21,986 bases of DNA, from positions 1-21,986 of the forward strand of contig DLGP01000159.1 in assembly GCA_002482765.1 (NCBI GenBank), written 5' to 3'. Below are positions 8,004-15,149 of this stretch, in pieces. The DNA comes from Alphaproteobacteria bacterium UBA7691. Its GTDB lineage: Bacteria; Pseudomonadota; Alphaproteobacteria; Ferrovibrionales; Ferrovibrionaceae. The position numbers were made by a program, and so were the translations under genes. Position 1 is the first letter of the stretch. The number at the start of each line of letters is the position of its first letter. The notes beneath the pieces were generated by a model. It searched no databases, was not told the DNA's origin, and saw nothing but the letters and a program-made list of their open reading frames with translations.

Positions 8004-9041
8004 TTACATCGGCTCCGGTTCAGGCGGCGGGGCGATGATGGTGACCGGCACCACCACGGCTTGCGGCACGATGCTGTTAAGCGGGCCGGCAATACCGACC
8101 GTGGGATTGATCGGGGTGATCATGCCGGTATTGTCAGTGAGTGACAGGCGATCCTGTGCCAGCACCGGCGGTGTGGTCGCGCCGGTATTCTGCATGGCCG
8201 TTGTTGAACTGCCCGCTGTAGTGCTGCCAGTCGTCGCGCCACCTGTCGTCGAACCCTGAAGGGTCTGCGCCTGTGGTGACTGGAGTGAACGCACGGAATC
8301 AACACCGAGCGTTCTCAGACTGCCCGTATCGGCGACGGTGTTGAGGAAGCTACTAAAATGATCGGGTGCCAGAGAGACTCCGCCATTCAGAATGTTTGTG
8401 AAATGGTCAAACTGATTCTGCGTCGACGATGTCGAATCTGACAGAGCCAAAAACCCAGATGAAGCGGCTACTATTGCCTCTGCCTGCTGGCGCGCAGCAT
8501 CATCAGAAAGCATGGATGTGCCGAAGCCTGGGCGCGTGATGTCCTGGGTTTCCCCGTTTGTCGATGTCACCCGCATTTGTTGACCAAACAGCATGGTGGC
8601 GTGGGTTGCCTGTTGCGCAGCCTCAACGCAGGCGACGCCGCCACTGATGGCGACCTGGCCTTGTTTGGTGGTAATCAGCGTTGGTTGGGCCTTGCTGTTC
8701 TTGCCGCCCACCACACGTGCCGAGCCGGCATGCAGGGTCATGGCAATGGCGCCGCCCTTGCCGTCATGGCTGAATCGATCCACCGTCAATTCGCTATTCG
8801 ACCCGAGCAAAACAGCGGATTGATCGAGAAACAGCACATGCAGCCCGCCCTGCGGCCCGGTGACAAGGCGTTGGCCTACCTGCACCGGCGCGCCAGCCGC
8901 CAATGGGGCATTACGGGCGGCAGAGACCACGCCAGCCTGCTGCGCCTGGGCCGGGGCTAAACCGGCGACAAGCAAGGCCATGCCGGCGGCACTGCACAGG
9001 CAAAAGCTGCGGATCGGGTTGGATGGCCGGGTCGGTCGCAT
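8004..9041 (-). CDS. Exported FecR-domain protein with low-complexity tail
   Basis: Predicted periplasmic or surface protein. I chose ATG at 9041 (MRPTRPSNPI) because GGGAG lies 10 bases upstream and it begins directly with a signal peptide (about 1-33, cleaved near APAQA-QQ). ATG at 9086 would add 15 residues and overlaps the upstream gene's stop as ATGA, but has no ribosome binding site. Residues about 35-155 match the FecR-type beta fold (APVQVGQRLVTGPQGGLHVL, LDQSAVLLGSNSELTVD, TKQGQVAISGGVACVEAAQ). Then come a helical region, a Thr/Ser/Gly-rich stretch (about 262-292), and a proline-rich end (APPPEPEPM). It lacks the sigma-regulator inner-membrane layout of classical FecR, and no FecI-type sigma factor is nearby. 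It is the second gene of a unit with the TPR/barrel protein, suggesting a cargo or partner role. Function unproven. Confidence 0.75.
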   Translation of the reverse strand: MRPTRPSNPIRSFCLCSAAGMALLVAGLAPAQAQQAGVVSAARNAPLAAGAPVQVGQRLVTGPQGGLHVLFLDQSAVLLGSNSELTVDRFSHDGKGGAIAMTLHAGSARVVGGKNSKAQPTLITTKQGQVAISGGVACVEAAQQATHATMLFGQQMRVTSTNGETQDITRPGFGTSMLSDDAARQQAEAIVAASSGFLALSDSTSSTQNQFDHFTNILNGGVSLAPDHFSSFLNTVADTGSLRTLGVDSVRSLQSPQAQTLQGSTTGGATTGSTTAGSSTTAMQNTGATTPPVLAQDRLSLTDNTGMITPINPTVGIAGPLNSIVPQAVVVPVTIIAPPPEPEPM

Positions 9042-9085
9042 GATTGGTCTGCTCCCAGAGAAAATCTGAAAAAGGCGGTGCTGCA

Positions 9086-10468
9086 TCAGAAATTATAGAC
9101 GGCACTCATCATGCCGGTCGTGTTGTTGAAGCTGTAATTGCGCAGGTTCGAGTCAACCACGGCATATTCAAGGCCGAATAGCAGGCCCCAGCTTTTGTTC
9201 AGGCCGACAAACTGCGTGGCGCCGATGCGCCAATCGCGGTCTGCGCGCGTCACGCCCGGAGCGACGCTGGCATCCGGGCCATCATAATCACGCAGGGCAG
9301 CGCCAACATAAAGGCTGGAAAACCAGTTGGCGCCGGTATCCGCCTGCAACGGATTACGATAGCCGATGGTATAGGTGAGGCGCAGATCGGCGCCGCGATA
9401 CTGGAAAAAATCGCGGTCGGCGGCGCGGTCGGTCAGGTTGGCCAGCAAAGCCAGACTTTGCAGCGGCGCCAATTCCTGCTTGGCGCGCAATTGCAGCCGC
9501 TGCTCATAGCCGCTCTGGCCCTGGGCGTTGCTCACATCGGCACGCTCGGCATAGAAATTGCGGCGGATATCATAGGTGGCGCCGACCAGGGTGGCACCAT
9601 TGCTGAAGCGGTATTCCGCATCCACACCGCCGCCCAGGCCAACCAGATACTGATTGCCATCCAGCAGATATTCGGTCAGCCCGAGATAGGGCCGCAGCAG
9701 CAGATGCTTCAGGCCGGCCGGATCGGGCTGAAAGCGGATGCCGGAGGTGAGATTAAGCGCCACCAGATCGCGCGGATCGGTTTTGCTGCCGTTGCGATCA
9801 TAATCCGCCGCGCTGCTGTAATGATTGGCAAACAGATTGGCGGTGCTGACCAGGGTGGCGCTATCCTGGCGCTGAAAATCCCATTCATGGTGCAGATTGG
9901 CGGCCACGAAGCCATCTACATCGCTATCCGGGCGCGAACCGGCAGGCACGGTCTGCACCGCGCCGGCCTGCAACAGTGTGTCAGATTGAGAAGCGGCCGT
10001 GGGGTTGCTCTGCGCCCGCAGGCCCAGCGACAGGCTGCCGGATAATTTGGGGCCAGGCTGGATACGGCGCTGAATATCTTCCAGCAAGGCCGTGGCCGAG
10101 GCACGCAGGCCGGCATCCAGGCGCGGATCGGCCAGCGCCAGGCGCAGATAAAGCCCGGCCATCAGATAGGATTCGAGCCGGTAATAAAGCGAAGCCAGTT
10201 CAACCCGCAAGGCCGGCTCGGCATTGGGATCAAGCAATTGGCCTTCCAGCGTGGCAATGGCGCCTTCATAATTGCCCTGCTCCACCTGGCTGCGGGCAAC
10301 GCTCTGGCGGGCTTGCAGATTGCCCGGCTGGCTCAGCAACTGGCGGAAAGCATCATTCAATTCGGGTTGATTGGCGCCGGCCTGCTGCGCCTGGGCAGTG
10401 GCAGGGTTGGGGAGAGCAGCGATGCCGGTGGCCAGCAAGACCACCGCAAACTTGCGCAAATCGCCCAT
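9086..10468 (-). CDS. TPR and beta-barrel outer membrane protein (Slam-like architecture)
   Basis: Predicted outer membrane protein of 460 residues. The signal peptide (about 1-27, FAVVLLATGIAALPNPATAQA) is followed by a helical TPR-like region about 33-140 (ARSQVEQGNYEGAIATLEGQ, ASLYYRLESYLMAGLYLRLA). From about 148 onward the protein alternates in beta-strand style (LSGSLSLGLRAQSNP, FSNGATLVGATYDIRRNFY, LRLTYTIGYRNP) and ends in SAVYNF, with the terminal aromatic residue typical of BAM-folded barrels. TPR plus a C-terminal barrel of this size is the layout of surface-lipoprotein assembly modulators (Slam, DUF560), but I cannot confirm the family from sequence alone. A GGGGA lies just upstream of the ATG. 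The exported FecR-domain gene follows in overlapping or near-contiguous fashion, so the two are probably a functional pair. Confidence 0.72.
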   Translation of the reverse strand: MGDLRKFAVVLLATGIAALPNPATAQAQQAGANQPELNDAFRQLLSQPGNLQARQSVARSQVEQGNYEGAIATLEGQLLDPNAEPALRVELASLYYRLESYLMAGLYLRLALADPRLDAGLRASATALLEDIQRRIQPGPKLSGSLSLGLRAQSNPTAASQSDTLLQAGAVQTVPAGSRPDSDVDGFVAANLHHEWDFQRQDSATLVSTANLFANHYSSAADYDRNGSKTDPRDLVALNLTSGIRFQPDPAGLKHLLLRPYLGLTEYLLDGNQYLVGLGGGVDAEYRFSNGATLVGATYDIRRNFYAERADVSNAQGQSGYEQRLQLRAKQELAPLQSLALLANLTDRAADRDFFQYRGADLRLTYTIGYRNPLQADTGANWFSSLYVGAALRDYDGPDASVAPGVTRADRDWRIGATQFVGLNKSWGLLFGLEYAVVDSNLRNYSFNNTTGMMSAVYNF

Positions 10469-10540
10469 CTCATCCCCACCAGACTAGCTTGACACAAAAC
10501 CGGGCCGCTCCTCGGCCAGGCACAACAACGCTGCATGCCG

Positions 10541-10569
10541 ACCCTATGGCCTTAATTTTGACCCGTCAA
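10541..10569 (-). promoter_or_regulatory. Sigma-70-like promoter of the TPR-barrel/FecR unit
   Basis: On the minus strand, TTGACG (10564-10569) and TAGGGT (10541-10546) are separated by exactly 17 bases, about 72 bases before the ATG at 10468. The -35 lies within TTGACGGGTCAA (10558-10569), a 5-bp inverted repeat that could be bound by a repressor. A GGCCG/CGGCC hairpin (10503-10517) lies in the presumed leader. Confidence 0.5.
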
Positions 10570-10582
10570 CCCTTAGGTTGCA

Positions 10583-11365
10583 TCACGCCTGGAGCAATGA
10601 TTTGGTTAGTAGATAACCGCCCAGCGCCAACAGCCCGCCAAAGAACCAGCGCCGGAAACTGGCGGCACTGATGCGACTGCGCAAAGCCTGGCCCAGCAGC
10701 ATGCCGCCCAAAGCCGGCAGCAAGGCCAGCAAAGCCGCCGCCGCCATGCCATCGCCATAACCGCCGGCACCGGTGGCCAGCAAAGCCAGGCCCAGCGCCA
10801 GGGTGGATACCAGGAAGGACAGGCCAAGCGCCTGCACCAGATCATCCTTTTCCAGCCGCAACGCTTGCAGATAGGGCACCGCCGGAATCACAAACACGCC
10901 GGTGAGGATTGTCACCAGCCCGGTGGCCAGACCAACCAGCGGCCCGGCCCACACCTCCTGCCCGGGCTGCAATGGCAACTGGCGCTGCGCCAGGCCCAGC
11001 CCGGCATAGGCCAGCAGGGCCAGGCCGAGCAACGCCGTGGCCCAGGAAAACGCGCCGAGCGGAAACCACGCCGCGCCCAGAAAAGTGCCCAGCACCACGC
11101 CGGCCAGCATCGGCCATAACCGGTGCAAAATGCCGCGCAGATCCGGCCCGGCCAGCAATTGCCAGGCATTGGTGACCAGATTGGCCACCAGCAGCAAAGC
11201 CGCCGCCTGCACCGGCGCCATGATCAGGCCCAGCAACCCAACCGAAATGGTGGGCAGGCCGAGGCCGATCACCCCTTTGACAAAACCCGCCAGCACCAGC
11301 ACGGCGGCGATGAACAGGAAAACCGGCGCGGAATAGGCAGGCAACAGGCTGAACAGATCGGTCAT
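10583..11365 (-). CDS. TauE/SafE family sulfite exporter-like permease
   Basis: Integral membrane protein of 260 residues with about eight hydrophobic helices in two similar halves, as in the TauE/SafE (DUF81) family. Family landmarks are GFVKGVIGLGLPTISVGLL near the N-terminus, repeated loosely as GLATGLVTILTGVFVIPAVP in the second half, and the central segment LLLVANLVTNAWQLLAGPDL. Members export small organic or sulfur anions such as sulfite, sulfoacetate or taurine-derived products, or take up similar compounds. The substrate cannot be assigned here. It is transcribed alone: a 99-base gap separates it from the upstream Fic gene. That gap holds a 16-bp near-palindrome identical to one upstream of the MFS permease near 19358. 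The start ATG at 11365 has only a close GAGG, so translation initiation may be weak. Confidence 0.9.
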   Translation of the reverse strand: MTDLFSLLPAYSAPVFLFIAAVLVLAGFVKGVIGLGLPTISVGLLGLIMAPVQAAALLLVANLVTNAWQLLAGPDLRGILHRLWPMLAGVVLGTFLGAAWFPLGAFSWATALLGLALLAYAGLGLAQRQLPLQPGQEVWAGPLVGLATGLVTILTGVFVIPAVPYLQALRLEKDDLVQALGLSFLVSTLALGLALLATGAGGYGDGMAAAALLALLPALGGMLLGQALRSRISAASFRRWFFGGLLALGGYLLTKSLLQA

Positions 11366-11432
11366 GGCCTCGGGTCTGGCTGAAGGAGGAAACGATACGC
11401 CAGCAGCCTATCCGAAAAGCCTGACAGAATGC

Positions 11433-11448
11433 TTCGATGCCGGTCGAA
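11433..11448. promoter_or_regulatory. Putative operator, copy 1 (upstream of TauE/SafE permease)
   Basis: TTCGATGCCGGTCGAA is a near-palindrome with 5-bp arms TTCGA/TCGAA. It begins 67 bases before the permease ATG. The identical 16-mer occurs at 19358-19373 before the MFS permease in the same orientation relative to the gene. Read along the minus strand, both are followed by a similar CATYC. A TTGCCC just upstream and AGCATT 17 bases after it could make this the spacer of a weak promoter, placing the dyad where a repressor would block polymerase. Confidence 0.45.
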
Positions 11449-11464
11449 GTGGGCAAAGCCGGTC

Positions 11465-12598
11465 TCAGACCTTGAGGATATCCAGCAACGGATCAAAGGC
11501 GTAAAGCGCGGCGCGCCGCCCGGCGGCAGGCACAATGGTGCGCAGCAGGCCAGCATCCACCAGGCGACGCGACATTATGCGCGCCGACGAAGCCGGAATA
11601 CCTGATCGCTCGACAAAACGGTCATTACGGAAAATCGGGCTGGCAAAAACAAAATCCAGCGCCTGATCATGATATTGCGAATTCAGAATCACACGGAAAC
11701 GTTCCCGCATATCATGATGCAGGGCAAAAATGCTATCCGCCGTCTGAATGTTGACCCTGGCCTGCGCATGCATGGCTTGCAGGAAAAACACCACCCACCC
11801 GGTCCATTCTCCGCGTGCGGAAACGGCACGCATTTTTTCGATATACTCATCCTTGTTGGCCTCAAAGTAGCCCGAGACGAAGAAATTCGGCTGGCTGATG
11901 ATGCCCAATTTCCACAACATCAAAGTGATGAGCATGCGCCCGATCCGACCATTGCCATCTTCAAACGGGTGTAACGCCTCGAATTCCACATGGGTCAGCG
12001 CGGTGCGAATGAGCGGCCGCATGCCGCCTTCATTCATGAACCTAACCAGGTCCGCCATGGCACCGGGCAAGTGTTCGGGCGCTATCGGCACATACTGGAT
12101 TTTCCCGCGCCGATCATCACCGATATAATTCTGCTCCAGCTTGTAGCTACCCGGCCGCTTGCCGGCGCCGCGCCCAAAAGACAGCAAATGCTGATGCGCC
12201 GCCCGGATCATATATTCACTTAAGGGCGCCCCATTGCTCAGCGCCTGCTGGGCATTACGCAACGCACTCGAATACAGCCAGGTTTCAACGTCGTCGTTGC
12301 GCGCTTCCCGATATGGATCGGGCGTGCCGGCATCTTCCTCGGCTTCCAGGCGATAAAGCTCCTCGATGGTGGAGATTGTGCCTTCCATGCGCGACGAACT
12401 CACCGCATCCTGGCGCCGCAGCGGCGCAAGGAACAACTCGCTATTCACCATACTCGCCATCTTGGCGTCATAGCGCGCCAGCGACGCAGCCGCGTCCTCC
12501 AAAGGGCCGAGCAGCGCCTCATAATCAAGCGATGCCGGGGGAAATGCCCCAGTGTGATAATGCACCGCGGCGGACAGGTCATAGGTTTTGGCGATCAT
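11465..12598 (-). CDS. Fic family protein (class II, autoinhibited)
   Basis: Predicted nucleotidyl-transferase that would modify a hydroxyl side chain of a target protein, usually with AMP. The core motif HPFEDGNGRIGR (H210-R221) is complete, with catalytic H210 and the phosphate-binding loop intact. The N-terminal part contains the inhibitory-helix motif S-x3-E-G (S68 to G73, SSRMEG), whose glutamate E72 would block ATP binding. This placement defines class II. The flap region carries YVPIAPEHLPGAMADLVRFM. The C-terminal region (about 315-377) looks like a winged helix (RSGIPASSARIMSRRLVDAGLL). The 377 residues match the common chromosomal Fic/DOC proteins with an N-terminal Fic_N domain. 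No antitoxin gene is adjacent, consistent with built-in inhibition. The upstream region has nested inverted repeats that could serve autoregulation. Confidence 0.93.
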   Translation of the reverse strand: MIAKTYDLSAAVHYHTGAFPPASLDYEALLGPLEDAAASLARYDAKMASMVNSELFLAPLRRQDAVSSSRMEGTISTIEELYRLEAEEDAGTPDPYREARNDDVETWLYSSALRNAQQALSNGAPLSEYMIRAAHQHLLSFGRGAGKRPGSYKLEQNYIGDDRRGKIQYVPIAPEHLPGAMADLVRFMNEGGMRPLIRTALTHVEFEALHPFEDGNGRIGRMLITLMLWKLGIISQPNFFVSGYFEANKDEYIEKMRAVSARGEWTGWVVFFLQAMHAQARVNIQTADSIFALHHDMRERFRVILNSQYHDQALDFVFASPIFRNDRFVERSGIPASSARIMSRRLVDAGLLRTIVPAAGRRAALYAFDPLLDILKV

Positions 12599-12643
12599 TT
12601 AGGGGAAATTTCTGTCATCAAAGGGCGTTGCCGCTAATCTAGT

Positions 12644-12705
12644 GACGGCAAATCCTGTTGGCAACAGGATTTTATCACGGACTGCTGTCAACTGGGTTTG
12701 CCGTC
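12644..12705. repeat. Nested inverted repeats upstream of the Fic gene
   Basis: An inner hairpin AATCCTGTT-GGC-AACAGGATT (12651-12671) has a perfect 9-bp stem, with a short T-run on the plus strand. Outer arms GACGGCAAA (12644-12652) and TTTGCCGTC (12697-12705) are also perfect 9-bp complements and overlap the inner stem by two bases, so the two structures are mutually exclusive at their base. The element starts 46 bases before the Fic ATG. It could be an operator for the Fic gene, a structured leader, or a terminator for plus-strand transcription. The rest of 12599-12881 is AT-richer and shows no convincing gene. Confidence 0.5.
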
Positions 12706-13603
12706 CGTCGCTACCGCAACCGGCAAAGTGTTCTCTGAAACAAATAAAACTATGGTTTGTGAGAAGCTTATGGGCAGAAGCCCTTCAAAAAAAGCACACG
12801 ATGACAGGCAAAATTGAGAACTATACTTCCATTATGTCAATCAAACAGGCTGGGTGCGGCCGTATGAATTTTTGAGGCGCGATGATTATGAAAGACGTGT
12901 GGGAAGACTGGAAAATATACGAGCGCTTAGTCGCTCGATTGCTCGCAGACGAACTCTCGCCTGAGTTTTGTGTGACCCCGAACGCTTCGATCCGAGGCGC
13001 CATAACCGGTACAAAGCGACAGATCGATGTTCTGATTGAAGCGCGGCATGACACCGACAACACAAGGCGGATCATCGTCGACGCCAAACGGCGGAAACGT
13101 AAGATCGATGTAAAGGATGTCGAGACCTTCAGAGGGATGATGGAGGATGTGGGCGCAACCCATGGCTATCTTGTATGTCCCTACGGACACACGCCGGCGG
13201 CGGAGAAACGAGCCCAGACTGCTGTGAGTATTCGCTTGCTTCCGCTCGACCGTCTTGAAAATTTCGATCCAAGAACTTGGCCTCGCTGCTCTCACTCCAA
13301 GTGTAAGAATGGGCGCATATTCTGGGACGGCTATCCTGAAGTCTCACTCGACCTTCTTTCCCCTGATGGAACACCGACACGACGAGCATTTGTCCATAGC
13401 GTCGGCAAGTGTGATCGTTGTGGTGTTTTTCATGTGTTCTGCGCAACCTGCCGTGAGATTCTTTACGTACCCGAGGACAACGAAAACGACATCGGCCATC
13501 AGTGCATGTGCCGCCTGCCTTGGTTTTGGCTAGCCTCCATTGAGGAGGATGACCGAGGAGCGCAATCCGCCGAACTTCATCTCGTTACGGGCCTTGGCGA
13601 GGT

Positions 13604-13890
<287 letters not shown>

Positions 13891-13897
<7 letters not shown>

Positions 13898-13919
13898 CCG
13901 AGGCCCTGGCCCGGATCAA
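13891..13919 (-). promoter_or_regulatory. Sigma-70 promoter of tRNA-Arg overlapping the ABC gene stop
   Basis: On the minus strand TTGATC (13914-13919) and TATGGT (13891-13896) are 17 bases apart, and the tRNA begins 26 bases after the -10. The region after the -10 is very GC-rich (CCGCCCGG), as expected for a stringently controlled stable-RNA promoter. The -35 hexamer contains the TGA stop codon of the ABC ATPase gene (13916-13918). Confidence 0.6.
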
Positions 13920-14851
13920 GCCGCCGGGCGCCGGGTCAGTTCCAGGAACAGGTCTTCCAGATCGGCTTCCTGGGTGGAGAGATCGCGGATCAGCAGCCCG
14001 GCTGCGGCGCAGCGCGCCATCACGGCATGAAACGGCATCTGGCTGGGGCGGTAATGCAGCCGCAGCCGCGCCGGCTCCAACAATTCGGCGCCCAGATCGG
14101 CCAGGCCGGGCGGCGGGGCGGCGAGCGGCGCCTCCAGGGTGAGGATGACATCCTTGCGATCCAGCTGGCCGATCAGCACCGGGGTGCGATCACAGGCCAC
14201 CACTTGGCCATGGTTGATGATGGCGATGCGGTCGCACAACGCCTCGGCTTCTTCCAGGTAATGCGTGGTCAGCACCACCGTGGTGCCGGCGGCATTGAGC
14301 CGCTTCACATAGGCCCAGAGCTGCTGGCGCAATTCGATATCCACACCGGCGGTGGGTTCATCCAGCACCAGCACCGGCGGCGCATGCATCAGCGCCTTGG
14401 CCACCAGCAGGCGGCGCCGCATGCCGCCCGAGAGGGTGCGGGCATAGGCATCGGCCTTATCGGTGAGGCCAACCGCCGCCAGGATGGCATCGGTCTGGCG
14501 TTCGGCCTTAGGCACACCATACAGCCCGGCCTGGAATTCCATCGCCTCGCGCGGGGTGAAAAACGGATCGAGATTCAGTTCCTGCGGCACCACGCCGATG
14601 GCGGCACGGGCGCGGCGCGGATCGGTATCGATATCATGGCCCCAGATCGCGGCGCGGCCGCCGCTTTTGCGCACCAGCCCGGCCAGGATGTTGATCAGGG
14701 TGGATTTGCCGGCGCCATTCGGCCCGAGCAGGCCGAAGAAACTGCCGCGCGGAATTTCCAGATCAATGCCCTGCAAGGCCAGTTTGGCGCGTGGGCCGCT
14801 GCCATAGGTCTTGGTGAGCCCTTGCAAGTGGATGGCGGGAAAGTCCGACAT
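13916..14851 (-). CDS. ABC-2 type transporter ATP-binding protein (YadG-like)
   Basis: ATPase subunit of 311 residues. Walker A is GPNGAGKST (43-51), the Q-loop VVPQELNLDPF, signature LSGGMRRR (140-147), Walker B VLVLDEP (160-166), and switch H197 in LTTHYLEEAEAL. Overall it resembles E. coli YadG in length, in the PTAGVDIELR segment and in the C-terminal domain (LEDLFLELT end). ATG 14851 (MSDFPAIHLQ) is preferred because the conserved domain starts at once; the frame is open 16 codons further. Transporters of this group need a membrane partner (YadH-like), and none is adjacent: downstream is the tRNA and upstream a divergent zinc-finger gene. The partner is either elsewhere in the genome or absent. 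Substrate unknown. Confidence 0.92.
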   Translation of the reverse strand: MSDFPAIHLQGLTKTYGSGPRAKLALQGIDLEIPRGSFFGLLGPNGAGKSTLINILAGLVRKSGGRAAIWGHDIDTDPRRARAAIGVVPQELNLDPFFTPREAMEFQAGLYGVPKAERQTDAILAAVGLTDKADAYARTLSGGMRRRLLVAKALMHAPPVLVLDEPTAGVDIELRQQLWAYVKRLNAAGTTVVLTTHYLEEAEALCDRIAIINHGQVVACDRTPVLIGQLDRKDVILTLEAPLAAPPPGLADLGAELLEPARLRLHYRPSQMPFHAVMARCAAAGLLIRDLSTQEADLEDLFLELTRRPAA

Positions 14852-14953
14852 AGGGTGAAAACCGGAACAAAATGGAGGCTGACCCTGGCATCTTGCCAAG
14901 GGTTGAGCTAGGTATCACCCCATAAGCCTGCGGTCAAATCACGGGGTTCCGCC

Positions 14954-15136
14954 ATGCAGCCGGTTGAAACCAAGGAAGTGGATAGCACCATCGTTGCCTG
15001 CGACGGCGATGGCGGCGCGCTGGGGCATCCGCGTGTCTACCTTAACATGGGCGAAAAAACCGAGGTGGACTGCCCCTATTGCGGCCGCCAGTATGTGCTG
15101 AAGGCCGACGCCGCCGCGCACGCCCACGCGCATTAA
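14954..15136 (+). CDS. CHCC-type zinc-finger domain protein (NDUFS6-like)
   Basis: Very small protein of 60 residues with a complete zinc ligand set: C16, H25, C40 and C43 (ACDGDGGALGHPRV, then DCPYCGRQY). This spacing matches the zf-CHCC domain found in alphaproteobacterial proteins related to the mitochondrial complex I accessory subunit NDUFS6. It ends in a His/Ala tail (AHAHAH). Its exact bacterial role is not settled; an accessory function in NADH dehydrogenase is suggested by the mitochondrial relative. It lies 13 bases before polA on the same strand and is probably co-transcribed with it. It is divergent from the ABC ATPase gene, with a 102-base control region holding an imperfect inverted repeat (14883-14902). 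Confidence 0.88.
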   Translation: MQPVETKEVDSTIVACDGDGGALGHPRVYLNMGEKTEVDCPYCGRQYVLKADAAAHAHAH

Positions 15137-15149
15137 CCGGCCCAGCAGC

